DNA of 64,000 nucleotides from Halegenticoccus tardaugens. GTDB lineage: Archaea; Halobacteriota; Halobacteria; Halobacteriales; Haloferacaceae. Both the position numbers and the translations under genes were made by a program. Positions 8,533 through 18,470 of the stretch are shown in pieces. The first letter of the stretch is position 1. Each line of letters begins with the position of its first letter. A model generated the notes under the pieces. It was not told the origin of the DNA and ran no database searches. It was given only the letters and a program-made list of their open reading frames with translations. The stretch lies in NCBI RefSeq assembly GCF_004116405.1, contig NZ_SDIC01000004.1, positions 292,079 to 356,078 of the forward strand, read 5' to 3'.

Positions 8533-8591
8533 GGTTCACCCCGTCGGGCGTTCCCGTTCGCCGTCCCCCGGCGGTCGATCGCGCTCACGCG

Positions 8592-9053
8592 TCATCCCCC
8601 GTCTCGCTCGTCGACGACGAGGACGGGCCGGTGGGTCGACCGCAGCACCCGCTCCGTGACGCTTCCGAGCAGGGCGCGGCTGACGCCCGACCGGCCGTGG
8701 CTCCCCATCACGACGAGGTCGACGTCCTCGTCGTCGGCGTACCGCGAGATGACCCTGTGCGGTCGGCCGACGCGGATCTCCTCTCTGGCCTCGATCCCGC
8801 GCTCGCGCGCGGCGGCGGCGACCGCGCCCGTGGCCTCGTCGGCCTTGGCTTCGAGTTCCTCCATCTCGCCGAACTTCCCCTGTCGGATGCGCTCGACCTG
8901 CTCCGTACCCAGACTGAGGTTGACCGCTTCGATGTCGACGACGTACAGCGCGTGGAGTTCGGCTCCGTACCGCTCCGCGAGGTCGACCGCGTGATCGACC
9001 GCGAGCTCCGCGACGGCGCTTCCGTCGGTCGGAACGAGGATGCGTTCGTACAT
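8592..9053 (-). CDS. Universal stress protein (UspA family)
   Basis: A 153-residue single Usp domain. The N-terminus MYERILVPTDGS provides the first strand and Asp10; the ATP-binding motif G-x2-G-x9-G-S is complete in GSHGRSGVSRALLGSVTE (residues 118-135), so nucleotide binding is expected. It starts two bases after the end of the SSS symporter gene on the same strand, so it is the third gene of the DUF4212-SSS-Usp unit. In haloarchaea Usp proteins are often encoded beside transporters and are thought to tune them; that role here is inference from position. Confidence 0.92.
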   Translation of the reverse strand: MYERILVPTDGSAVAELAVDHAVDLAERYGAELHALYVVDIEAVNLSLGTEQVERIRQGKFGEMEELEAKADEATGAVAAAARERGIEAREEIRVGRPHRVISRYADDEDVDLVVMGSHGRSGVSRALLGSVTERVLRSTHRPVLVVDERDGG

Positions 9054-9055
9054 CG

Positions 9056-10735
9056 TCAGTCGTCCCCGAGCGCTTCGCCGCCGTCGGTCGCCGCGACGTC
9101 CTCGGCGGACTGCATCTTGGACATCGGTTCGGGGCTGTGACACTGTCGCACCAGCCGCTTCGTCTGCATGTCCGGCTCCTCCGTCGCCAGCGAGACGGCG
9201 ATGGTGACGGCGAACACGACCGGGACGGCGATCAGCGCCGACCCGATGGCCGGCACCCACTCGGCCAGCGCCGCGGAGTAGGGGTCGCCGGCTCCGATGT
9301 ACGTCGGCAGGACCTCGTTTATCATCGGGACGGTCCAGATGACGAGGCCGGTCAGCATGCCGGCGAGCGCTCCCTGTCGGTTCGTGTTCTCCCACCACAG
9401 ACCGAGGAAGAACATCGGGAACAGGACCGCCCCCGCGAGCGAGAACGCGTAGGAGACGAGGGCGGCGATTGGCGCAGCTGGGTCCAGCGCGGCCAGCGTG
9501 GTGATGACGCCGAGCGCGACGATGCTCAGGCGGCCGACCAGCACCTGCTGGCGCTGGGTCGCGTCCTCGTTGACGATGTTCGCGTAGATGTCGTGCGAGA
9601 TCGCCGAGGAGCCGGCGATGAACAGCCCGGCGACCGTCGCGATGGCCGCGGCGATGCCGCCCGCGGCGACGAAGCCGACGAACCACTGGGGGAGGTTGGC
9701 CAGCTGGGTCGCCAACACGACGATGACGTCGCCGGCGGCGGTGGTCATGCCGGGGTCGCCGTACGTCGGGCCGATGTTCTCGGTGTACAGGGAGGTCCCG
9801 AACGCCGCGAACGCCGGCGCCGAGAGGTAGAGGAGGCAGATGAAAAACAGCCCCCAGACGGTCGACCAGCGCGCGATCCGCTCGTTTTCGACCGTGTAGA
9901 ACCGAACCAGCACGTGCGGCAGCCCGCAGGTCCCGACGACGAGCGAGAACGCTGTCGCGATCCACAGGTAGTAACTCTCGTTGACGAACGGCTCGCTGAA
10001 CTCCGCGCTGAGCGAGCCGATCATCTGGCCGTACTGGATCTGCGGCAGGACCGTCGAGTAGCCCTGCGTGAAGCCGACCGCGTACAGGCCCGCGAGGAAC
10101 GCCACGATGAGGATGACGTACTGCACGGCCATGTTCTTGGTCGCCCCGAGCATCCCCGAGAGGGTCAGGTAGCCCACGGTGATCGCCATCATGAGGATGA
10201 CCATCGACTGGTAGCCGCTCATGCCGGGGATGCCGATGTCGCCGAAGATGTACAGGCCGACGAGCCCCATGCCGCGGGCCTGCCCGATGGCGTAGACGAA
10301 CCCGATGAGGAACGTCGTGATCGCCGCGATGGCCCGCGCCGCATCGGAGTTGAACCGGTCGCCGACGAAGTCGGGCGCCGTGTACTTCCCGAACCGGCGC
10401 ATCTGCGCCGCGAGGAAGATGAGCAGGATGAAGTAGCCGGTCGACCAGCCGACGACGAACGCGAGCCCGTAGAATCCGGACAGCGCGATGAGCGCCGCCA
10501 TCCCGAGGTACGACGCGGCCGACATCCAGTTGGCCCCGATCGCCATCCCGTTTTCGACGTTGCCGATCGATCGGCCGGCGACCCACATCCCCTCCGTGTC
10601 GGCGACGCGGAACACGTATCCGATGCCCAGAAACAGCGCCAGCATCGCCGCGACCATGATGGCCGGAACGAGCTTGAACGAGACGTTCAGCCCTTCCGGG
10701 AGCAGTCCGCTCTGCAGGAGTAATCCGGCCGTCAT
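9056..10735 (-). CDS. Sodium:solute symporter (SSS family), probable acetate/short-chain carboxylate permease
   Basis: A 559-residue carrier with about 13 membrane helices of the sodium:solute symporter (LeuT-fold) family, close in character to the ActP/acetate group. The segment GANWMSAASYLGMAAL and the downstream RFYTVENERIARWS loop are typical. The final 35 residues form a cytoplasmic tail. Its start overlaps the stop of the upstream DUF4212 gene as ATGA (10732-10735), the usual two-subunit arrangement. The acetyl-CoA synthetase gene lies just upstream of the pair, which is why acetate is the likely substrate; this is inference. Confidence 0.9.
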   Translation of the reverse strand: MTAGLLLQSGLLPEGLNVSFKLVPAIMVAAMLALFLGIGYVFRVADTEGMWVAGRSIGNVENGMAIGANWMSAASYLGMAALIALSGFYGLAFVVGWSTGYFILLIFLAAQMRRFGKYTAPDFVGDRFNSDAARAIAAITTFLIGFVYAIGQARGMGLVGLYIFGDIGIPGMSGYQSMVILMMAITVGYLTLSGMLGATKNMAVQYVILIVAFLAGLYAVGFTQGYSTVLPQIQYGQMIGSLSAEFSEPFVNESYYLWIATAFSLVVGTCGLPHVLVRFYTVENERIARWSTVWGLFFICLLYLSAPAFAAFGTSLYTENIGPTYGDPGMTTAAGDVIVVLATQLANLPQWFVGFVAAGGIAAAIATVAGLFIAGSSAISHDIYANIVNEDATQRQQVLVGRLSIVALGVITTLAALDPAAPIAALVSYAFSLAGAVLFPMFFLGLWWENTNRQGALAGMLTGLVIWTVPMINEVLPTYIGAGDPYSAALAEWVPAIGSALIAVPVVFAVTIAVSLATEEPDMQTKRLVRQCHSPEPMSKMQSAEDVAATDGGEALGDD

Positions 10736-11166
10736 TCCGCGCTCCCTCCGTCGGTCGCGACGGCGCTCTCGCCGTCGGCGTCGGCCGTCGCGATCGAGTG
10801 GTCGATGCCGTACTTCTCGTCGAGCGCGTCGCGTTTGCGGGCGTACCAGATCGAAAGTAGCAGCGCGCCGGCCGGGGCCCCGATCGCGACCAGGAAGTAA
10901 TGTAGCGGGAAGCCGAGGCCCGGGATCTGCGTCGTCATGGGACCGGGTGCGACGGCCGTCAGCGTCACCGGACCGAAGACGAGCACGGCCCAGACGGCGA
11001 AGCCGGTCCAGACCACGCGGAGGTGGTCGCGCATGAACGGCGTGCTCGGGTGTAGCAGATTCACCTCCTCTTCGAGGTAGTTCGTGTTTCGGTGGTCCTG
11101 TGCGGCCGAAGCGACCGCGCCACCGTCCGTTTTCGTCTCCGCGTCGTGCGTGTTTCTGTCTACCAT
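10732..11166 (-). CDS. DUF4212 protein, small subunit of the SSS symporter
   Basis: A 144-residue protein with a 45-residue hydrophilic N-terminus and two membrane helices (about 53-72 and 88-107), then a charged tail. DUF4212 proteins are known as putative small subunits of solute:sodium symporters and are nearly always encoded next to one, as here (ATGA overlap). The GFPLHYF segment before the second helix is conserved in the family. Transcription starts from a strong box A (11191-11200), 30 bases before the ATG, so the mRNA should be leaderless and carry DUF4212, SSS and Usp. Confidence 0.9.
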   Translation of the reverse strand: MVDRNTHDAETKTDGGAVASAAQDHRNTNYLEEEVNLLHPSTPFMRDHLRVVWTGFAVWAVLVFGPVTLTAVAPGPMTTQIPGLGFPLHYFLVAIGAPAGALLLSIWYARKRDALDEKYGIDHSIATADADGESAVATDGGSAE

Positions 11167-11190
11167 CGTCGTATCTAATTTGATTATCCG

Positions 11191-11200
11191 TTATATATCC
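11191..11200 (-). promoter_or_regulatory. Box A promoter of the DUF4212-SSS-Usp unit
   Basis: On the minus strand the sequence reads GGATATATAA, a near-ideal archaeal TATA element, centred 30 bases before the DUF4212 ATG. This predicts a leaderless transcript. Confidence 0.7.
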
Positions 11201-11279
11201 TTCGGGACATGAAGGGGTTCTTGTCGGTCACGTGTGCTGACGGCCGAAGACGACCGTCACCACCGCCGGACGACGCCGT

Positions 11280-13256
11280 TCAGTCGCCCTGCACCTTCGT
11301 CTGGATCTCCTCGACGATCTCGGGGTTCCGAAGCGTCGTCGTGTCGCCGAGGTCGTCCCCGTTCGCGATCTCCTCCAGCAGGCGGCGCATGATCTTCCCC
11401 GAGCGCGTCTTCGGCAGCTCGGGCGTGAACACGACCTGCTCGGGGCGGGCGATCGGGCCGATGGCGTCCTCGACGCCCTCCACGATGCGCCCGCGCATCT
11501 CGTCGCTCTCGTCGTAGCCCTCTTCGAGGATCACGTAGGCGTAGACGGCCTCGCCCTTCACGTCGTGCGTGCCGCCGACGACGGCGGCCTCCGCGACGCC
11601 CTCGACGCCGACGATGGCGCTTTCGATCTCCATCGTCCCGAGGCGGTGCCCGGAGACGTTGATCACGTCGTCGACGCGACCGAGGATGGTGATGTAGCCG
11701 TCCCCGTCGATCTTCGCGCCGTCTTCGGGGAAGTACACCCACTCGTCGGCGTCGGGATCGGAGTACTCCCGCCAGTACTCGTCGATGAACCGATCGTCGT
11801 TGTTGTACAGCGTCCGGAGCATCCCCGGCCACGGCTTGTCGACGGTCAGGTAGCCGGCGTTCCCGGCCTCGACCTCCTCGCCGGCGGCGTTCACGACGCG
11901 CGCGTCGATTCCGGGTAACGGCGGGCCGGCCGAGCCGGGCTTCATCGTGTTGATCGCGGGCAGCGTGGTCACCATCATGCCGCCCGTCTCGGTCTGCCAC
12001 CACGTGTCGACAACGGGACACTCCTCGCCGCCGATGTACTTGTAGTACCACTTCCACGCGCGCGGGTTGATCGGCTCGCCGACGGTGCCGAGCAGGCGGA
12101 GGCTGGAGAGGTCGTGCTCCTCGGGGAACTGACTGCCCCACTTCATGAACGCCCGGATGGCCGTCGGCGCGGTGTAGAAGACGTCAACGCCGTACTCCTC
12201 TATGATCTCCCAGAGGCGGTCGCGCTCCGGGTAGTCTGGCGTCCCCTCGTACATGACGGAGGTCGTCCCGAGCGCGAGCGGCCCGTAGACGATGTACGAG
12301 TGGCCGGTGATCCACCCGATGTCGGCCGAACACCAGTAGGTGTCCTCGGGCTTCACGTCGAGAACCGCGTGGGAAGTCCACGCGGCGTAGGCGAGGTAGC
12401 CGGCCGTCGTGTGTTTCACGCCCTTCGGCTGGCCGGTGGTGCCGGAGGTGTACATGAGAAACAGCATGTCCTCCGCGTCCCGTTCGACCGGTTCGACAGC
12501 CGCGCCCTCCTGCTCCGCGACGAGGTCGGCGTAGTCGTGCTGGTTCTCGCCGAGGTCGTGGCCGAAGCCCTCCTCGCCGAGACGGTTCACGACCACCGTG
12601 GTTACCTCGTGGTCGACGTCCTCGAGGCCGGCGTTCGCCTTCCGGAGGTGATCGAGTGCGTCGCCGCGGCGGTAGTAGCCGTCGCAGGTGACCAGGTACG
12701 ACGAGTCGGCGGATTTCATCCGCGTCGCCAGCGCCTCCGCGGAGAAGCCCGCGAAGACGACGCTGTGGGGCGCGCCGATCCGCGCGCACGCCAGCATCGC
12801 GATCGGCAGTTCGGGAACCATCGGCATGTACATCGTGACCACGTCGTCCTCCTCGACGCCGAGGTCCCGCAGGGCCGCCGCGAACTCGTTCACCTCCGTC
12901 AGCAGTTCCTCGTACGTGTACGTCCGCGTCTCGCCGAGCTCGCCGATCCACTCGATGGCGACGCCGTCGCCGTCGCCCCCTTCGACGTGCCGGTCGAGGC
13001 AGTTGTACGAGGCGTTGAGGCTCCCGCCGGTGAACCACTCGTAGAACGGCGCGTCGCCGTCGTCCAGCACCCGATCGTAGCCGTCGTACCAGTCGAGGAG
13101 GTCGGCCGCGCGCTCCCAACACTCCGGCCAGTTCTCCTCGAACTCCTCGTAGATCCCCTCGTCGGTGACGTTCGCCTGGGCAACGAACTCCTCGGAGGGC
13201 TCGAACGCTTCCTGCTCCGCCAACCGTGCTTCCAGTTCCGCGTCACCATCTGACAT
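11280..13256 (-). CDS. acs: Acetyl-CoA synthetase (AMP-forming)
   Basis: A full-length 658-residue acetate:CoA ligase. Motifs in order: the N-terminal ACAS domain with WFTGGSLNASYNCLDRH, the phosphate loop YTSGTTGQPKGVKHT, WWQTETGGMM, the INVSGHRLGTMEIESA hinge, and the C-terminal RSGKIMRRLL with the Lys that is acetylated/regulated in bacterial Acs. It makes acetyl-CoA from acetate with ATP, feeding the TCA and methylaspartate or glyoxylate routes. A box A (TTTATCA on the minus strand, 13285-13291) is 32 bases upstream. The symporter unit follows 113 bases downstream on the same strand with its own promoter. Confidence 0.96.
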   Translation of the reverse strand: MSDGDAELEARLAEQEAFEPSEEFVAQANVTDEGIYEEFEENWPECWERAADLLDWYDGYDRVLDDGDAPFYEWFTGGSLNASYNCLDRHVEGGDGDGVAIEWIGELGETRTYTYEELLTEVNEFAAALRDLGVEEDDVVTMYMPMVPELPIAMLACARIGAPHSVVFAGFSAEALATRMKSADSSYLVTCDGYYRRGDALDHLRKANAGLEDVDHEVTTVVVNRLGEEGFGHDLGENQHDYADLVAEQEGAAVEPVERDAEDMLFLMYTSGTTGQPKGVKHTTAGYLAYAAWTSHAVLDVKPEDTYWCSADIGWITGHSYIVYGPLALGTTSVMYEGTPDYPERDRLWEIIEEYGVDVFYTAPTAIRAFMKWGSQFPEEHDLSSLRLLGTVGEPINPRAWKWYYKYIGGEECPVVDTWWQTETGGMMVTTLPAINTMKPGSAGPPLPGIDARVVNAAGEEVEAGNAGYLTVDKPWPGMLRTLYNNDDRFIDEYWREYSDPDADEWVYFPEDGAKIDGDGYITILGRVDDVINVSGHRLGTMEIESAIVGVEGVAEAAVVGGTHDVKGEAVYAYVILEEGYDESDEMRGRIVEGVEDAIGPIARPEQVVFTPELPKTRSGKIMRRLLEEIANGDDLGDTTTLRNPEIVEEIQTKVQGD

Positions 13257-13506
13257 AGGTCGTGCTAATCAACCGAATCCTGCATGATAAACCTATTCCA
13301 ATCTCCGGGGATCTGTCACACGGTGCGAACGTACGACGGGGCGGCGATTCGCCCCTCGATCGAGGGGGAAAACGATCGGGGAAACGGGCGCGTGGAACCC
13401 CGCCCTCCGACGCCGGACGAGCGAGTTCGGTTCGACCGGAAGCGCCACCGTCTTACTGACCAACGTTTTCGACGATTGCCACAACCGCTACCAGCGTTAG
13501 GGGGAA

Positions 13507-13517
13507 AGATATTATTG
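13507..13517 (+). promoter_or_regulatory. Box A promoter of the TAXI-TRAP operon
   Basis: AGATATTATTG is centred 29 bases before the ATG at 13541, placing the transcription start at the start codon. The 284-base stretch 13257-13540 otherwise holds only this element and the acs box A at 13285-13291; no small gene was found in it. Confidence 0.6.
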
Positions 13518-13540
13518 CTACTGACGGTAATGATGGCGGT

Positions 13541-14584
13541 ATGTGTGGCAAACACAGGCAGACGAACCGACGGGGCTTCCTCCGAGCGGCGGGCGCGACG
13601 GCGGGTCTCGCGACGGTCGCCGGGTGTCTCGGCGAGGGGAGCGGCGGCGACGGCGGCGACGGCGGCCCGACCGATCTCGTAATGAAGACGGCGTCGGAGA
13701 CCACGGCGGCCTACGCGATGAGCCAGGGCATCGCCGCCGTCGTCAACGAGAACTCGGAGACGGTGCGCGTCGACGCGCGCCCGAGCGAGGGGACGAACGT
13801 CAACGTGGGCGAACTCGAACGCGAGGAGATCCAGATCGCGTACATTCAAAACTGGACCGCGGACAAACTCCGCGAAAAGAAGCCGCCGTTCGACGACTTC
13901 TCGTTCCAGCCCAATCAGGTGTTCCACCTCTACGACCTCGCGTGGTTCTTCTGTACGGCCAACGACGGCTGGGAGTCCGTCGCGGACATCGAGGAAAAGA
14001 GCAGAGTGTCGCCCACCCCGAGCGGATCCGGCACCGCCGAGATGCTCGAACACGCGCTCGGGTACGTCACCGAGAGCTACGACCGCATCAGCATCGACTA
14101 CGGCGAGCAGGCCAGCGCGATGAACGAGGGCCGTCTCGACGTCGGCGCGGGGACGTTCGTGAACCTCTCGGTCGAACCGGGGTGGCTCCAGGAGATGAAG
14201 GGCACCGTCGATCTCCGACTGCTCGACTTTCCGGACGACGCCGTCTCGAAGATGCGGGAGGACCCGGCGATTCTCATCACCGACATCGAGACGGCCGAGT
14301 TCGACGACTACGCCTACGCGCCGGAGACGCTCAGGACGCCCTTCCTCGCGTACAACTTCGTCGTCCGCAACGACCTGGGCTACGACGCCGTCTACGACCT
14401 CCTCTCGACGATGTACGAACACCGCGAGAAACTCGAAGGGAATCACAGCCTGCTGAAAGGACTCGAGGACGGCGAGTTCTGGCTCGAAAACGCCTACGAG
14501 GGGGTCCCGTTCCACCCGGCGGCGGCGGACTTCTACGAGGAGCAGGGTCTGTGGAAGGACGAACTCACCCGCGGGAACGAGTGA
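13541..14584 (+). CDS. TAXI family TRAP transporter solute-binding lipoprotein
   Basis: A 347-residue extracytoplasmic binding protein. The N-terminus has a twin-arginine signal (NRRGFLRAAG, residues 9-18) and a lipobox ending at Cys29 (ATVAGC), followed by a Gly/Asp-rich linker: a Tat-exported, membrane-anchored lipoprotein. The mature part has the TAXI fold with conserved segments such as ASETTAAYAMSQGIA and VSPTPSGSGTAEML. It delivers solute to the TRAP permease seven bases downstream. Known TAXI ligands include glutamate and C4-dicarboxylates; the ligand here cannot be assigned. Confidence 0.9.
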   Translation: MCGKHRQTNRRGFLRAAGATAGLATVAGCLGEGSGGDGGDGGPTDLVMKTASETTAAYAMSQGIAAVVNENSETVRVDARPSEGTNVNVGELEREEIQIAYIQNWTADKLREKKPPFDDFSFQPNQVFHLYDLAWFFCTANDGWESVADIEEKSRVSPTPSGSGTAEMLEHALGYVTESYDRISIDYGEQASAMNEGRLDVGAGTFVNLSVEPGWLQEMKGTVDLRLLDFPDDAVSKMREDPAILITDIETAEFDDYAYAPETLRTPFLAYNFVVRNDLGYDAVYDLLSTMYEHREKLEGNHSLLKGLEDGEFWLENAYEGVPFHPAAADFYEEQGLWKDELTRGNE

Positions 14585-14591
14585 GCGTCCG

Positions 14592-16640
14592 ATGTCCGTC
14601 ACCACGGAGCGCCGGTTCGACGGCGATCGAATCCTCCGCGGGACCGCCTCGCTGCTGGCGATCTCCCTCACGGCGTACACGCTCTACTACGCCTACGATC
14701 TCCCGTTCGTCCAGCTCCGCCACTCGAACGTCTTTCTCGGCGCGGGGGTCGCGCTGTTCTACCTCACGGAGGCGCTGAAGCGGCGGGACGGAGCGGAGGG
14801 GACCGACGCGGACGATCGGACCGACGCAGCCATGCGGATCGACGCGGACGAGCGGTCGACCGGCGTAGCCGACCGACCCGCCGCATCGAGCGACGGTCCC
14901 GGCCGCTCGATCGCATCGATCGACGGAATCGTCTGTCTCCTCTCCGCCGTCGCGGCGATCGGCGTCGCGGCGTACGTCGAGGTCAACTTTCAGCGCCTCC
15001 AGTCGGAAGCGCCGGTGATCGGGTTTTCCGACCTCGACTTTCTCGTCGGCGCGGTCATCGTCGTCCTCGTCGCGGACGCCACCCGGCGCGCGTACGGGGC
15101 GGCGATCACGGGCGTGGTGCTCGCCGCGATCCTCTACGCGATGGCCGGCCCGTGGCTCCCGGGCTTCCTCGGCCACACCGGGATGGGGTGGACCGACGTC
15201 GCCCGGTACGGCGCGATCGGCCTGACCGGCACGTACGGGTTCGTCCTCGGCGTCGGGACGACGTGGGTCGCGGTGTTCATCATGTTCGCCGGACTGGCGA
15301 AGAGCTACGGCGCGCTGGATTACGTCCTCGACGCGGGCTCCGAGGTCGGAACGGAGCTCCGATCCGGGGTGGTGCAGGTCGCGGTGATCGCCAGCATGGC
15401 GATGGGGTCGATCACCGGGAGCGCGGCAGCGAACACCGCGACCACGGGGAGCTTCACGATCCCGATGATGCAGCGACAGGGCGTCCGCGACGACTTCGCC
15501 GCCGCGATCGAATCGGTCGCGTCCAGCGGCGGCCAGATGATGCCCCCCGTGATGGGCGTCGCGGCCTTCCTCATGGCCGACATGCTGCAGGTCCCCTACG
15601 TCGACGTCATCAAGGCCGGGCTCCTCCCCGCCCTCCTCTTTTACTTCAGCGTCGGCCTCGCGGTGCAGTTCGTCGTCCTCAAGTTCGGCTGGACCGCGGA
15701 GCGAACGGGAACGTTCGACGCGCGCGTCCTCCGCCGCGGGGTCCACTTCGCCGTCCCGCTCGCGGTGCTCGTCTACACCCTCGTCGTGGTTCAGCTGACG
15801 CCGCTCAGCGCCGGACTGTACACCATGGCCGCGATGGTCGCGACGATGTACGTCAGGAACCTGTACGTCGACGGCCTCTCGATCGGGACGCTGCGGGACA
15901 CCACAGCGCAGACGCTCGACGGCTTCCGCGAGGGGGCGGTCGAGATGGCACCGCTCGTGGGCGTGCTGGCCGCGATGGGGATCATCATCAGCATGCTCAC
16001 GCAGACGGGGCTCGCCCAGAAGATCAGCCTGCGGATGGTCGCGCTCACCGGCGGGGTGCTCGTCGCGGTGCTCGTGATGGCGATGCTCCTGAGCATCCTC
16101 TTCGGGCTGGGGATGCCGACGCCGGCCGCGTACATCCTCGTGGTCATCCTCGTCGCCCCGGGATTGATCGAGGTCGGCGTCGCCGACATCGTCGCCCACC
16201 TGTTCGTGTTCTACTTCGCGATGCTTTCGGCGATCACGCCGCCCGTCGCGGTCGCGGTCGCCGTCGGCTCGCGGATCGCCGACGCGAACTTCATGCGGAC
16301 GGGCAAACAGGCGATGCGGATCGGCGCGCCCGGCTTCCTCATCCCCTTCGCGCTTGTGGCGAACCCCGCCCTCGTCTCGTGGTCCCTCCCGGCCACCCCC
16401 GTCGCCGCCCTCGTCGTCTCGGTCGGCGTCGTCGCGCTCGTCGCCGCGGCGACCGGGTACGACGGGCGGAACGACCTCGCTCCGTCGTTCCGCGTCGGCT
16501 ATCTGGCGCTCGCCGCCGTCGCCCTCTTCGCGCCGGTGCTCGCCGTTCAGGCCGGCGCGGTCGCGGTGATACTCGCGGGCCTCGGGCTCGTCCACCTCGC
16601 CGGCGACCGACGGTCGGACGTGCCGACGAGGGGGCAGTAG
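14592..16640 (+). CDS. TRAP transporter permease, fused small and large subunits
   Basis: A 682-residue membrane protein combining the 4-helix DctQ-like and the 12-helix DctM-like parts, the form used with TAXI binding proteins. The signature GSAAANTATTGSFTIPMM and the GGQMMPPVMGVAAFLMAD segment mark the DctM part. A hydrophilic, Asp/Arg-rich insertion near residues 58-105 separates the first helices. It uses an ion gradient to import solute handed over by the 13541-14584 lipoprotein. It is convergent with the mutase large subunit (46 bases). Confidence 0.92.
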   Translation: MSVTTERRFDGDRILRGTASLLAISLTAYTLYYAYDLPFVQLRHSNVFLGAGVALFYLTEALKRRDGAEGTDADDRTDAAMRIDADERSTGVADRPAASSDGPGRSIASIDGIVCLLSAVAAIGVAAYVEVNFQRLQSEAPVIGFSDLDFLVGAVIVVLVADATRRAYGAAITGVVLAAILYAMAGPWLPGFLGHTGMGWTDVARYGAIGLTGTYGFVLGVGTTWVAVFIMFAGLAKSYGALDYVLDAGSEVGTELRSGVVQVAVIASMAMGSITGSAAANTATTGSFTIPMMQRQGVRDDFAAAIESVASSGGQMMPPVMGVAAFLMADMLQVPYVDVIKAGLLPALLFYFSVGLAVQFVVLKFGWTAERTGTFDARVLRRGVHFAVPLAVLVYTLVVVQLTPLSAGLYTMAAMVATMYVRNLYVDGLSIGTLRDTTAQTLDGFREGAVEMAPLVGVLAAMGIIISMLTQTGLAQKISLRMVALTGGVLVAVLVMAMLLSILFGLGMPTPAAYILVVILVAPGLIEVGVADIVAHLFVFYFAMLSAITPPVAVAVAVGSRIADANFMRTGKQAMRIGAPGFLIPFALVANPALVSWSLPATPVAALVVSVGVVALVAAATGYDGRNDLAPSFRVGYLALAAVALFAPVLAVQAGAVAVILAGLGLVHLAGDRRSDVPTRGQ

Positions 16641-16686
16641 AACCGTCTCCGACAGCAGATCGGTCTGCCGTCGCGGCGCTCGCCGT

Positions 16687-18387
<1,701 letters not shown>

Positions 18388-18470
18388 GCACGGATTTTTG
18401 CCGGACTATTCATTAAGGATTCGGGTCGGGCGCGGACGATTCGTCCGGTCGCCGATCGACCGGTCCGACC

